A stretch of 64,000 nucleotides of DNA from Epiperipatus broadwayi (GCA_028023455.1 JAQFVV010012441.1:5505492-5569491); one strand, 5' to 3'; positions 47,425-64,000 are shown, counted from the stretch's first letter. A program made the numbers and translations. The notes: generated by a model not told the origin, from the sequence alone.

Positions 47425-50191
47425 TGAAACAGTTAGATTGAAGAATCGATCTTAGTTTCATGGTTTTCCAAATTGGTATGGCAAACTTAGTACTAACCGT
47501 TATTCCCACACAATGAGGCTTTGTCCATCCAAGCCACGTAAAATTAAATTGGTTGTTTCATGTTTGGTATAAATAATTGAATAAAATCTCTTGTATAAAT
47601 ATTGTAAATAGTAAGATATATATCATTTGTGTGTGCGTGGTTTGTATATCAATACAAGATTATTTTTTAAAAAAGAGGGAGAGAAAGTTTCATTGCACGA
47701 ATAATTCTTTATTTTAAACAGTTAAATATGTACAAATTCAGAGAAAAATACTTGTACAAATTTATTTAAAACCCTGATCAAAGGTTGCATTCCATTAAGC
47801 ATTGATTTGACTATATTGTACAAAAGGAAGGTATTAATTAATTGTTTTGTGAACAGAGTAAAATTGTTTGACCGTCTTAGTAATTAAATTGATTGTTAGA
47901 TTATTCGTAAAGCCATTTCCTAATTGGAAATGGGTTTTGCAGATAAATTGATGAATCTAGTTATCTACAAAATGTTTGTGTAAGTGGAAATGTAAGTGGC
48001 ATAAATGAGGGAAATTATCTTAAAACATTCCAATGTACAGAGTGGGTAGCTGAAAGTGAATATTGCTGGAGGTGAGAAACCAAAGGAGGAGGAGTCCAAA
48101 ATGAAGTAATAAATAATCAAGAGAATTGTGGAAACATTTGACCTTTTTTTTTTACATTACATTCTTGTTTTTCTCTTGGCCACTCTGCAAAAAGGAGTGC
48201 TGAAGAGCGAAATTAGAGAGTGCTATATTAAGAAGTTACCACGTAAACTTCAATAATGATGGGCTAAGTCTAGAAAGCTGATCTTTGTCCTGCCGATTAA
48301 AGCTCCCTAGCCTGCCGAAATATCATGTGCCTGTGGTTCCAGTTTTCTAACCTTCATGTGTCTGTGGTTCCAGTTTTCCAATCTTCAGTTTTGAAATCCA
48401 TTATGTCATTATAAAGAATCAAAATGCGCACCTACATTCTGAACAATCACCATCGCGAGGAAAAAGTCCGGATGAAGAAAGAATGGTAAATGTACTTTAC
48501 ACAAACTTTTCACTTTCTTTTAACTTTGGTCCCTTATTTAATTACGGTTATGTTTTAATCTTGTACTAAATATGTTAAATATTTGTTTTTGTTTGCTAAA
48601 ATGTCTACAGTAAACCTGTCAGTAAGTTTCTCCCTCCCCCTTTTATATTTCTTTTACTCTAGTTTTTAAATAGCAATTTGCTAAGCCTTTATATTTTATG
48701 ACAACTTTTAATAAATATTTTGTTTACTATTATATACATTTCGGTTTAAATTAATGGCAATTGATATTTTTCAACTCGATTAAAGATATTTAAGGTTCCA
48801 CTTAGATAATGATTATTATATTGAATATAAATTTCGTATGGAATAAATAATTGATTTCTTGTGTTTTGAGTTGGGGAGTATTGATGTATGTATTACGGTT
48901 TTAATTAATGATGTTTTATTCTATGCCACAGGGTAGTTAATATTTAGAATCGAGTTTATCTATTTGATTGCATATTTTCTTATACGAGGGAAAGGGGAAA
49001 TAATAATAAAAGGTAGCCATTATTGTATTACTACCTTCCGAACAGTCGGGAACAGTATGAGATTCAGAGTGTAATTGAGTAATAGTTAAGCATATGGTCT
49101 TTTGAACCTACCGTTTGGTTTTCAATTACTTTGTCAGATGATTACGTGGAAAAAGTTATGGAGGAATAAATGAAGTCTTATATATATTTATAAACTTACT
49201 TTAATCATTCATTACACAATGTTACTGGTTTAGTGCTACTTTTGCTTCCCATAGCTTGATTCGGTGCCTCGTCTGTGACTTCAAACAAGAGAGAAAGAAA
49301 TTTTCCTTAGACTCACCTGAGGGTGTAAAGACTTGCTAAAGTGCAAGCTGCCCAGCCTTCCGTTAATACATCACAAACTATTACCTTTGATTTATTATAT
49401 TCATCTCTAATAGCCTCCAGGTATATCACTTCTATATTATAAAATATAAGCTTATTTCCCATCCCCATAATACATGATGGTTTGATTTTTCTTTTAAACC
49501 CAACGAAGTTACTTTAGTTTAATAAAATAATTTAGTATAATAAGGATAAAACATTTGAAGTTTTATTTTACTCTGACTCTCATATATATCGTATATAATT
49601 AAACATGTAATTCAATCAATTGTTTTAAGTTATGCTAGTGTTGTATTTAGAGAAGAAATCATTTGTGATATTGTCTACATCGGGCATGGGATACAATGGT
49701 TATACAGTCAACCCAGAAATATCAATGAAATGTTGTTTGCCAATTGTAATATGTTCCATTAAAGACTAGAAGTAAACTAATTGATATTGTATATAACAAG
49801 TTAACTGTACTGTATGTGAATCTTATTTAATAGCAATAATAATTATTAAATATTTGTATAATCTATTTCACCTATCTATTTATTAAAATAGTTATTTATC
49901 ACCATTTGATTACTGTCTGTATTGACAACCCAAGAAGATATATATATATTGATCATTTACAGCATTGAGAGTACACCACACATCTATATATAAATTAGTC
50001 AGGATATATTGTTTATGTTTTCCACCAAATAGTTTAGGCAATACCATGTACTGTGGATTCTGTTATACCTTGGTCAATTGTATGCAGCGTTTGGGTTTGA
50101 ATTCAGTTTGGTTTCGGATTTAGTTCTGGAGTCGGTCTGGGTTTGAAGTCGGTTTCTGTGTATAATTGATGGGTTACAGTTGACTGGTATA
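47425..50191 (+). repeat. 3' LTR
   Basis: Collinear with 40715-43422. It carries a segment of about 47 bases near 48235-48290 that is absent from the 5' copy. It ends GACTGGTATA, where the 5' copy has GACCGGTACA, so the terminal CA has changed to TA. Confidence 0.88.
48424..48489 (+). CDS. 21-codon frame in the 3' LTR
   Basis: Same frame as 41661-41726, with Thr for Ala at residue 3 and otherwise identical. It again ends TGGTAAAT. Preservation between LTR copies may only reflect the young age of the element. Confidence 0.35.
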   Translation: MRTYILNNHHREEKVRMKKEW

Positions 50192-50429
50192 ATATATATA
50201 TATATATATAATTAGAGGGAATATACATATATATATATATGAAATACATATTGGAGATCATTTTATTTTTCTCAAATGTTTGTGGCCATGTATATCAATT
50301 GTTCAAGTTTGTAACATTAACTGCTTTCAGTTGAACATCTACTCATTTATTTAATTACATTTTATTTTTTATACTTTGGTGGATGTTAGTAGTCCAATAT
50401 ATATATATATATATATAATGTTTTGCGCT
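50192..50429. repeat. TA tracts and a fold-back family A scrap
   Basis: TA tracts lie at 50191-50210 and 50399-50417. 50240-50310 (GGAGATCATTTTATTTTTCT, GGCCATGTATATCAATTG) resembles the right arm of A4 near 40595-40645. Confidence 0.5.
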
Positions 50430-50447
50430 AATCCTTGTGTTATTTTC

Positions 50448-50505
50448 CATTACATACCGATATTTCGATGAACTAACATCTGCCATTGTCAAGGTTAACT
50501 TTTAA
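50448..50505 (-). ncRNA. Hammerhead-like fold at PLE 3' end
   Basis: Minus strand: CTTGACAATGGCAGATG, TTAGTTCATC, GAAATATCGGTAT. GATG-type bases can pair with CATC before GAAA. The core heptamer is not intact and the cleavage site base is wrong, so this is at best a relic. Its place just after the PLE coding end is where such motifs are known. Confidence 0.3.
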
Positions 50506-50578
50506 AAGAAGAATCGTTAGAACTCAATCAGTAACGTGGATGAGTGCGAGATGAGAACTGGGATACAACTTGAAGTAA

Positions 50579-50830
50579 TTAAGCATTCACAATGTGAGGC
50601 TTATCAAAATGTTTATTTCCCTCAGTGTTTTCACCTATTAATTTTAAGATAATATTAAAAGACAGAGATAAAATGAGAGGTTTCCACACCGCTCGAATAC
50701 ATTGTCCTTTGTCAGTCCTATTTAAACCAGTAGGTCTCTTTAATATTTTAAATGACTCTCTCATGGTTCTTAAATTATATCTTTACAAATTAGCAAGTAT
50801 TTTTGCATTGTCAAAGTCATATTTGTGACC
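50579..50830 (-). pseudogene. PLE nuclease C-terminal tail
   Basis: The minus strand reads FLETGHKYDFDNAKILA, the His and Asp-Phe-x-Asn-x-Lys-Ile stretch that follows the GIY-YIG core in many PLEs. A stop follows, then MRESFKILKRPTGLNRTDKG, the family's end region (small aliphatic, Leu-Asn-Arg, Gly). The upstream GIY-YIG half-motifs are not legible. The plus-strand frame at 50625-50828 is a shadow. Confidence 0.65.
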
Positions 50831-51060
50831 AGTTTCTAAAAAATAGGAAATAAAAACTGATGTCATAACTTTCTGATTGAAAAAGGCAATTAAGACTTCA
50901 TTTATATATTGATAAAATGGAAAAAAATTTGGAAGAGGTAACAGAATTTGGCCCACTCTTACATCTATGATGCCACATGGAAGCTAATTGATTTGCCTCC
51001 CTAAAGCTAATCCTTTTCATACCTGAATAGAAATCATCTATTCTGGAAATGATTAAGGGC

Positions 51061-55934
<4,874 letters not shown>

Positions 55935-56750
55935 TAATATAGGGTATATGAGCACAGACTTTCAGATGACCCATCATTCTCCACTCTATCCAATAACACT
56001 GATACACTCGAGCACATATATGCTGAAAAGATAAATAATCACCAATATCCATATTTCATGCTAAACCAGCAATCATCAGTTGGTCCAGATTATCATCTCC
56101 CACACATATATACTATAAGTGCTCAGATATATATTAAGATAGACCATCTTCATACTTTAATGGACAGGCTCCAATCTACTACACAATCCAACTCTTCAAA
56201 CATCCATCCATTTGAAAATCTGAAGATGGAATGCTCGAAGGCCACCCTGAGGCTGAGATTCTTGTCACACCCATGTTGACCTAAGGTCAATCTGAACCCC
56301 ACATGTAGAGGACATAATCCATTTAATACATATGCAAGGATGGTCAGACATCTCTACAATGTAATAACTGAATCACAGGCTTATTATATACCTATGTCTA
56401 TATATGTAATATAGGGTATATAAGCACAGACTTTGGATGGACGTTTGAAGAGTTGGAGTGTGTAGTAGATTGGAGCCTGTCCATTAAAGTATGAAGATTG
56501 TCTATCTTAATATATACCTGAGCACTTATAATATATATGTGTGGGAGATGATAATCTGGACCAACTGATGATTGCTGGTTTAGCATGAAATACGATATTG
56601 GTGATTATTTATCTTTTCAGCATATATGTGCTTGAGTGTATTAGTATTATTGGATAGAGTGGAGAGTGAGGGTCATCTGAAAGTCTGTGCTCATATACCC
56701 TATATTACATATATAGACATGGGTATATAATAAGCCTGTGTTTCAGTTAT
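55935..56750. mobile_element. Fold-back family A, compound copy A3
   Basis: A left arm and centre run 55935 to about 56320. A second outer end (56363-56432, starting AACTGAATCACAGGCTTATT) is fused directly to a right arm (56433-56750). The joint suggests one element formed from, or inserted into, another. The 62- and 73-codon frames on opposite strands encode the same MLNQQSSVGP start because they lie in mirrored arms; I do not think they are genes. Confidence 0.8.
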
Positions 56751-57835
56751 TAAAATATATATGTAGATGATTCGTAAGATGCATTTCCACATCTTATTAC
56801 ACGTACTGTAATATCCTTTTCTACTGCTTTTATTTATTTATGATAATCGTAACAATGAATTATTTATGTTAAAAAGAATTACATCGCTTTGGAATGTAAA
56901 GATTTGTTTTACAAAAAATATATGATATTAAAGAATAAGCACCAACTTGTCTCATTCAATGCAATAAACTTTTGAATTAGGCAATGCATTTTAAATAAGG
57001 TAAAAAATATTATTATGTCTACAAAAAGAGAAAAGTTTTAGCAAGTAAATGAAATTGAAATTGATATCTTAACAGAAGCAGATGCATAGATAAAAATATT
57101 GGCAGATATATACTCAATTTGCACATTATAAAGTTGTACAGAATTTTGGAAGGACAATAATATTTATAATAATATTTAAAATAAAAACATGGAAAAAAAT
57201 ATATGATATATATTATAGACCCATCAGGTTTATTTCATTTTTAGGCAAGATTTTTATTAATATTATCATATGCTAAATCAATATTTTATATGTGCTAAAA
57301 TACTGGATGTGATATGTTTTAAAAATTATTGTGTCAAACAAACAATTTTTTTAAGGTAGTTGAAATGACATATTGTTTTCATTAGGATAAATATTTTTTT
57401 AGTTACCAATATTTGTAAATCTCTAAACATAAATTGATCATATCCTACTTTTCCAATTTTTTCTGAATTTTTGAAACTTATAAAATTTAATTCTCATAAT
57501 AGATATAGGAAACATGCAAATGAGAAAAAGAAATATGTCACCATCGTTTAAAATTAATTGATTAAACAATGGTATCATTTTCCCCATAAACACCATAAAA
57601 AATTTTAATCACTCATGGAATTTACATTTCTATAATGGATAGTAATCCTGTTCTGTAACAGGATTTTATCAAAATATAACTTAAATCAATAAACATGATA
57701 TTTTGAATGGAATATTAGTAGAATTCCAACAATTTTAATCTGCTAAACTATTAAGTAAAAAACTTAACATTATATATACATATATATGAAAAGAAAGTTG
57801 CTGTTAACACTAACTGAAATAATTATAGAAAATAT
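56751..57835. other. AT-rich region
   Basis: Nothing recognised except a small AATCCTGTT/AACAGGATT hairpin near 57646-57666. Confidence 0.4.
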
Positions 57836-57945
57836 ACAAACCATTATACAATTATCAATATCTAGTAACGCCCTCTGTTTAAAGATCTATATCTCAATAA
57901 TAGGTTACTGGATATTTGTAATTGTCTAATGGTTTGTATATATAT
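57836..57945. repeat. Small inverted repeat
   Basis: ACAAACCATTATACAATTAT at the left pairs with ATAATGGTTTGT-type sequence at the right (AATTGTCTAATGGTTTGTAT), with inner arms TATCTAGTAAC and GTTACTGGATA. The spacer is about 33 bases. The size suits a short MITE. Confidence 0.7.
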
Positions 57946-58890
57946 AATGCAATCTTATTTCTTTACACACCCAGTCTAATCTTTCAATCGGAATAATTTT
58001 TTATCAGAAATTACCGTAAAATGGCTGTCATCAAACACAAATATTAATAATCACTTGCATATCTGATAAGACAATATATTTCTCTTATATTATTAAATAG
58101 TTAAGTTGTGTTGTAAAATTCACAATAAATTACAGTGTTGGCAGAGCAGCATTAGTAAGTGTTAAGGCATTATTACCACACCATACCTAAGCTACACTTC
58201 TAAAAATATGAGGTAGGACACTCTAAATTTTACTCCATTGTGTCTATTATATATACATATGTGAGAATCAAAAACATATTCCTGGGTTGAATTTTTATAA
58301 GCAGCTCCAAAGAGAACTTAAAAACAATCCCTTCAAGTTTGAAAACACGATATTCTGGGATATTTTTCTTCATTGTGTAGCAACTGTCTATGTTTTTACA
58401 ACAACTTCATATTTTAAAAATAGTCAATTTGATTTTCATTTATTATTTGACAATAAACCAAAAAAAATTTTTTTTCTATTTTTTTTTTACATTTATTTTG
58501 TTATGAATTTGTCAATATATATATATTAATGATTTAAAATAAATAAATGATTTGTACATTATAAAATGCATAATACATTTGTATTTATTTGTTTAAACCA
58601 TACAGGTAAATTACATTGCCTCTTCTCTATTTAGGAATAAAATAGAATCAATTAAATATAAAACATCTCTCAATTTTATTTTTACTCTTTCTTTTTTTAA
58701 ATTTAAAATAAGGTTATTCTTAGGCATGCTTCTTTAAAAACAGATTCACAGTACAAGCTGGTATTCATAAAACAAGACGAAAATCATGTTTGAGTATATA
58801 TAATATTTTCCCATTTCTGTCATTTATATAAAAGACATATTTTGTGGGAGCCATCCATGCTAAAAAATTTAAATATTGATATACCGACGT
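57946..58890. other. AT-rich region
   Basis: The 80-codon frame at 58287-58529 is hydrophobic and AT-driven, with no recognised family. I do not call it a gene. Confidence 0.4.
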
Positions 58891-58911
58891 GTATATATAT
58901 ATATATATAAT

Positions 58912-59575
58912 TAAGAGCATGCTAATGAGCTCTAAACGAGCTTTTTTATAAATTTTATTTTTATTTTATGATAAATGCTACTACAAAAGAAGGCATCCAA
59001 ATCATTTTTATCTTGGATTGACCCCATACTCAGACCGGTTTTGACCTATGGGTCTCTTCAGTGAGGAGTTGGGACATTAGATTCAAAATACCAACTCAAT
59101 CTAAGCACTTATCTAAAAGTTACTTGTCAAGAAGAAGATCTGAAACTTTGAGACATATACATGTCTTTAAAGTAAGCTCTCCAACTGAAAAAATCATATG
59201 GGCCTGAACTTAATTCAGATACTCCATATATTAGTAGGCTTAGCCATTTAATTTAGCCAAAGTCCCAACAGCAAAATAATAATTGTAATAAGAAAAAGTC
59301 ATATGTCACATGACTTATATATAGTAGCATTTATTATAAAATAAAAATAAAAAAAAGCTTGTTTAGAGCTCATTAGCATGCTCTAATTTTACATATTTGT
59401 AAGTGCAAGCTATATATAAGTCATGTGACATCTGATTTTTTATTATTACAATTATTATTTTGCTGTTGTGGCTTTGGCTAAATTAAATGGTTAAGCCCAC
59501 TAATATAGGGAGTATCTGAATTAAGTTCAGACCCATATGACTTTTTATTATATATATATATATATATATATATTA
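58912..59575 (-). mobile_element. Hammerhead-bearing short element, copy B3, with nested inverted ends
   Basis: Aligned on the minus strand with B2. Its 3'-terminal 70 bases (58912-58985, GAGCATGCTAATGAGCTCTA) recur inverted at 59325-59387. Its 5' part (about 59150-59345) recurs inverted at 59400-59560. The copy therefore consists of two interlocked inverted pairs. TA tracts lie at both outer edges (58891-58908 and 59551-59573). Hammerhead at 59029-59065. Confidence 0.75.
59029..59065 (-). ncRNA. Hammerhead ribozyme with compensatory stem II
   Basis: Minus strand: CTCA, CTGAAGA, GACC, CATA, GGTC, AAAA, CCGG, TC, TGAG. Stem I (CTCA with TGAG) and stem II (GACC with GGTC) are perfect. Stem II differs from the GAGC/GCTC of copies B2 and C2 at both partners, a compensatory change. 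ACCGGT is self-complementary, suiting the short stem III known from dimer-active hammerheads. The cut would follow GUC. GAAA has become AAAA. Confidence 0.72.
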
Positions 59576-59836
59576 ATGAATATTTTAGGTGGAAATATTT
59601 AATATGTGATGTTATATATTTATACTTAACTTAATTAGAAACTACTTAACCTTATAAACAACCCCAGGCCAAAGATTAAAATAAAACTGAAAAGCTGATT
59701 GAATGCAAAAGTTGGTTCTATAATAAATGATTTCTAATTAAGTTAATTATAAATGTATAAACTCTACACACTATAAATAAGATATAATGATGATGTTTTT
59801 GTTTGAGGCAATACCATACTGTAAATACTTGTACAG

Positions 59837-60671
59837 AAGTTAAATGATTTAAATGGTTTGAAATGGATTATTGAACAGCAACAGGACAAAGGTATTAAGT
59901 ATTTGGATTTAATTATTACAAGAGAAAATAGTATGTTAAGGTATAAATTAACAATCAAACCATTGAAAAAAGGTTAAATATAAATGGTAAATCCAAAGTA
60001 CCAACTATGCATAAGATGACAACTTGTAGATCATTTTTTCATAAAAAAAAATTATGTCATTAAATTAAATATATTGAGGTATTTACCAAAGAATTTTGTG
60101 AAGTTGGTTATAAAACTGAATAGATTAATAATACTTTATGTCAATTTTACAATAGTAATACTCATTTAAAAGATCTAAAGATTGAGAGTAAAAAATGGAT
60201 ATCTATTCCATATATTTCAAATGGTCAAGTGAAATTTTTTTATTTGTGTTACAAATAATATTAATAAGTTAATAAATAATTCTACAAATGTCATATCTCT
60301 TGTGTAGAAAGGTAAAGTTGTGGATCCAATTTTTGTAGATATATGTTATCATATATAGGTGAATTAAGCTGTTGAAAAAAGATAAAAGAAGCATAAATTG
60401 TTACACTAGCATTTGGAAAGTAAAAATAATATTGATTTAATGACTACTTCAGCTTCTTGGATCATGAAAGGATGTAAATATAAATTTAAGTTTGTTATTG
60501 AAAGTGTTAAGATACTTCATGAAGATTGAAAACATAATTAAAAAATTAAGGAGGCAATTTTAATAAATAAAAGTAAAATAAATTTATTAATAGACAAGAT
60601 GCTAACATTAAAATTCAGGATTCATGGGATTTCAGTTGATGATGTTTGCTTTTATTTTGTTTTTTGAACTT
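59837..60671 (+). mobile_element. PLE fragment P3
   Basis: Collinear with 1700-2597. The first 150 bases encode GLKWTIEKEQ-like and KYLDLIITRE-like stretches after the RT active site. The GIY-YIG region is shredded by frame changes. It ends in the same AACATTAAAATTCAGGATTC and GATGTTTGCTT block as P1. The minus-strand frame at 59764-59958 is a shadow. Confidence 0.85.
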
Positions 60672-60989
60672 AATGGTAGTTGAGGCAAGTTAAGGTATTA
60701 GCCAAAAGTACTTCTGAGGATTGAAAGACTGTATATAATAGTTAATTACCATTATATATATATATATATATATGTCCATAAATAGGGCAAACAAGTATTG
60801 AAAGTAAACTTGGTTCAATTAATACCAACAAAACATACAAACTCGATTTTAACATTTTATATTAGTATTAAAAATAATAGAGTATCAAGATATAATTATA
60901 TATATATTTAGCCATGAATATAATGTGAATGCATTGAAATTATACTTGGTACAATACATTTTATTAAATTTTATATTTAATCTCTGTTT
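60672..60989. other. AT-rich spacer with TA tract
   Basis: TA tract at 60753-60773. CTGAGGA with GAAA two bases later near 60714 lacks a stem II and is not called. Confidence 0.4.
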
Positions 60990-60992
60990 TAC

Positions 60993-61066
<74 letters not shown>
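60990..61066. repeat. (TA)n tract
   Basis: About 38 uninterrupted TA units. Confidence 0.97.
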
Positions 61067-61069
<3 letters not shown>

Positions 61070-64000
61070 AACCTAGTGTTATTGACACTTGGTTTACTTG
61101 GCATTATTTCTGCAGGAAAACAATGCTATTCTTTAAAGAAATAAAAAGATAAAATAACAATAGTAATAATTGATTAATAAAGTATGCTATTCACTCACTT
61201 TGGCATGTTTTGGGTGAATAACTAATAGATTTAATAACTCAATGTCATTTTTAAAGAGAGAACATGAATAATTTAATTGAGATATTAATAATTAGAGCAA
61301 ATTAATATGGTATAAAAGCTAAACAGTAATTGATTTTGGATGGGTAGAGGGGGGAGTGGATGAGTGTCTTATCATAAAGCACAATAACTTCTGGTAATTT
61401 CTTTTTGTAAAAAAAAAAAAGAAAAAAAAAGAATGTTTAAAGAATTATACATCACTGATTGTTAATTTAATGTATTTATTATTATTTTTTTTATATTGTC
61501 AAATTACTTTGTAATCCAGGTAAATAATACTGAAAACTATATGATTGTAATAGGTTTTTCCTTTCTTTTGTTTATGTTATAATCAAATGATTATTTTTCT
61601 GTAAGAGGTCGCTAAAGTAAAAAAATATATATATATAGTTTGCTTTTAGTTTTCATGGAAGGAACAGTGCTGAAATTTGGTAACTCAATTTTTTCATTTT
61701 ATTTTGCAGAAATAAATGTAATCAAAGTAAAATTTTAATAATATAATGTGTGGCTAAATTTTTTTTGATAAGATATCCTGATTTTCTTTGCCATCTACCT
61801 ATTTAAAGACCTTTTATACTTAAAAACTTATTGTCTCACGCTAAAGTTAAAAATGACAGAATTAACTAAAAGAATCACGAAAAATTATATTATATCTAAA
61901 TTAAGGAAAAGAAGTGATTTCCAAGAAAAGATTAATTATTTATTAACTTTATGTCATTTATTGATATTTTCTTGGTATAGAAAGAAAAAAAAATAATTGA
62001 AAGAAATATTTTGAAACCAAGGAAAATCAACTAGAAACATTTTCGCGCTCTTTCTCAATATTGTCTGCCTTTACAAGTAATGTAGTTACATACGTTAAAA
62101 TATGTTTTATTCACCAAGAATTGTCTGGAAATAATAATAATGATAAATAAGATTAAATTATGCACCTGTATATTTTTTTTAAAAAAAAAAATATATAAAA
62201 AAATATAAACTTTCTCAGAGTAAATATAGGAAAAGTTATATAGGGGCATTCTTACGGAGAAGTTACCGTTAAAAAAAAAATTATAATTCCTAAAGTATGA
62301 ACAAAACCAAATATCTTAGTGACTTAATGATAAAAATAAATGATATATTATATTATACATCAGTTGGAATTATTAAAACTTCCTGTACACGTAAATTGAC
62401 TGCAGTTATTATCATAATAATCTCTTGGAAAATTGCGCATTTTTGCCCATAAGTAAGCTAGCTAATAAGTATACGTATCATCAATAAAAAAAAATCGTGT
62501 ATGTTTATCATCTATAGTCAAATATTCGTCTATGTTAGAAGTTTATTTTTTTTTTTGGATCCCAAAATTGTAGTAGTTTAATTCAAGTAAGAATTAATCT
62601 TCAATTCTGCTATATTTTTCTTTACCTAATTTATTAAACGCACAAAATAAGAGAAAACTTTTATTTAAAGGAAATAATACCATACGTTTATTGTTTTTAA
62701 ACTTGCTTCGTGAAATACGACTGGATAAAGCTCTTCACCTGGACCAATTGCTCAACAGAAAAACATTTTCTAATGAGAGAATATGCACTTGTTAATTAAT
62801 GATTGTTTAAAACTAAGTTATAAATGATATGTATTTTTTTTGTTATATCACATAGGCTAAAGTCTGTATGGTCAAGGGATATTTAATAGCCTTGTAATGA
62901 CAAAGGTATGTTTTAATATAATTATTATATGTTAAGTTGATATTTAACACAAAAGAAAAAAATCTATAAAATATGTTTTAATTATTACATACAATTGTAG
63001 GTAGAAATTTTGTATGTTAGATACGTAAAAGAAAAATATTTAGATATTTAAGGGGTAAAATAAATATTGAAAATTATCAGAAGTAACTAAAAAAAAAAAA
63101 ATGCTATAACAAAATATTTCTTGTTAAAGTTTTGAAACGAATTTATACTGTATTAATTGAGGAATTTATTCCTAATTATTCTTAAATAACACATCCACTT
63201 TATTTAGTTTAAGATAGTATGCTACCAACTATTTTTGAATGTTCCTTTATTAAAATTAAAATTATTATACTTTTATTCTATGATGTCCATTGATTTCAGA
63301 TGTTGATCAAAGTATACACGGTAACATAAGTTTATTATAATCAGTGTATTTACTTATCCTGCCCAGATATAGCATTGGTATATGCTTAATATTCGCATAG
63401 GTAATAATTATAATGTATTTAATTTGTAGGATGAAAAATGATCTCCCCAAAAGCTTTGTTTTCCATGAGAGGAAGATTTTAAATATAATGTTCGGGTATG
63501 TTTATAGCCCAAGTGATCGATTCTCATAGATAGGATGATCAAGGATTTATCTAGCATTTAGTATGCTTCATTCGTTTAAATCCCAGGAGAGGATTGTATT
63601 TGGTGTGTGTTCGTTTTATGCCCAAGTAAGAGGCAAGAAACCACCAAAATATTTTAATGTAGTAGATTACTCTACAGACCTTCGTGGTTATTCCATATTC
63701 CTCATGTGAAAATAAAGGTAGCTCCACCATGGAAGGTGTTGATTATTGTGCTTAATTTTGAAAGTTCGGGCAAGATAAAGGTTATATTGGAGGTGTTAGT
63801 TCCTCAAGATCCACTTTAGTATAAATCGTGCGTTAGTAACTAGGATCAATATCTGTATTGTGCTGCTAAATATTGCTAGTATTTGACAAATAAATCAATG
63901 GAGAAAGTAATTAAAATTGCGTAATTTAAAATGCTTATTTACTGAAGGAATATTCAAATGCGATATTTAATTCTGGTTAGTAATTAAATAATACTCATAT
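61067..64000. other. AT-rich region; slightly GC-richer from about 63420
   Basis: No frame longer than about 64 codons and no shared repeat was noticed. From about 63420 to 63870 the base composition is less AT-biased and unlike the rest, but I could not read a gene there. Confidence 0.4.

Larger units (their letters stand above)
40715..50191 (+). mobile_element. Gag-only LTR retroelement with 2.7-kb LTRs
   Basis: Long direct repeats at 40715-43422 and 47425-50191 flank 4.0 kb. The 3' repeat starts with TG directly after a polypurine tract (AAGGGAGAAGAA, 47413-47424). The interior encodes a gag-like protein but no protease, RT, RNase H or integrase that I can find, so it is non-autonomous. 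A palindromic insertion sits at 43577-44264. Both outer edges lie in TA tracts, so the target duplication cannot be read. Confidence 0.85.
50430..51060 (-). mobile_element. PLE fragment P6, a different lineage
   Basis: On the minus strand it carries the C-terminal end of a PLE nuclease and the 3' untranslated part with a hammerhead-like fold at 50448-50505. It shares no obvious DNA identity with P1-P5, so it represents another PLE group. Confidence 0.65.

Noticed and set aside
56058-56586. Two opposite frames sharing the MLNQQSSVGP start
   Set aside because: They lie in the mirrored arms of a fold-back element, so the likeness comes from DNA symmetry rather than protein conservation.
58287-58529. 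80-codon hydrophobic frame
   Set aside because: The composition follows from AT-rich sequence with long T runs; there is no start context, family or conserved copy.
63420-63870. Possible exon in the less AT-rich stretch
   Set aside because: No sustained frame or splice-site pair could be supported by eye.

Overview
This is a very AT-rich eukaryotic genomic window, and almost everything recognisable in it is mobile DNA. I find no host protein-coding gene, tRNA gene or rRNA gene that I can defend. The element mix points to an invertebrate animal: Penelope-like elements (PLEs) with GIY-YIG endonuclease, an RTE-type LINE ending in (ATG)n, L1/Tx1-like and Jockey/CR1-like LINE debris, a long-LTR element with gag only, TIR transposons, fold-back elements and very long (TA)n and (TTA)n tracts. 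I cannot name the phylum from sequence alone.

Layout. 1-2.6 kb: a frameshifted PLE (RT plus part of GIY-YIG). 2.9-3.3 kb: first copy (minus) of a hammerhead-bearing element family. 3.4-4.5 kb: decayed TIR element with a second repeat nested in it. 4.7-6.1 kb: L1/Tx1-like LINE fragment (minus). 6.8 kb: one arm of a fold-back element with tRNA-like boxes. 8.1-9.4 kb: a palindrome made of PLE 3' ends, then two hammerhead elements. 11.3 kb: truncated RTE. 12.5-13.9 kb: LINE debris and a strong hairpin. 14.1-16.2 kb: G-poor retroelement remnant with a polyadenylation signal and (TAA)n tail. 17.0-17.7 kb: full fold-back element. 18.1-22.2 kb: hammerhead element, then a 1.45-kb direct repeat. 22.2-25.5 kb: nearly intact RTE LINE with target-site duplication. 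26.2-27.8 kb: diverged hammerhead element and a mixed inverted/direct repeat. 34.0-38.8 kb: head-to-head PLE pair, one arm split by a TIR transposon, with a second TIR copy next to it. 39.5 kb: composite PLE fragment. 40.0-50.2 kb: fold-back element followed by a gag-only LTR element with 2.7-kb LTRs, itself carrying a palindromic insertion. 50.4-51.1 kb: another PLE lineage. 52.1-52.4 kb: about 83 units of TTA. 55.9-56.8 kb: compound fold-back element. 58.9-59.6 kb: hammerhead element with inverted ends. 59.8-60.7 kb: PLE fragment. 61-64 kb: AT-rich DNA without recognised content.

How the parts relate. PLEs supply reverse transcriptase and nuclease. The short hammerhead-bearing elements encode nothing and resemble the retrozyme-type elements thought to be mobilised by other retroelements. 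Six copies are present; five keep a recognisable hammerhead core, with base changes that preserve the helices. Further hammerhead-like hairpins lie beside or inside PLE-related sequence. The TIR elements and the gag-only LTR element are also non-autonomous. The window therefore reads as several layers of parasites and hyperparasites, with a clear nesting order in places.
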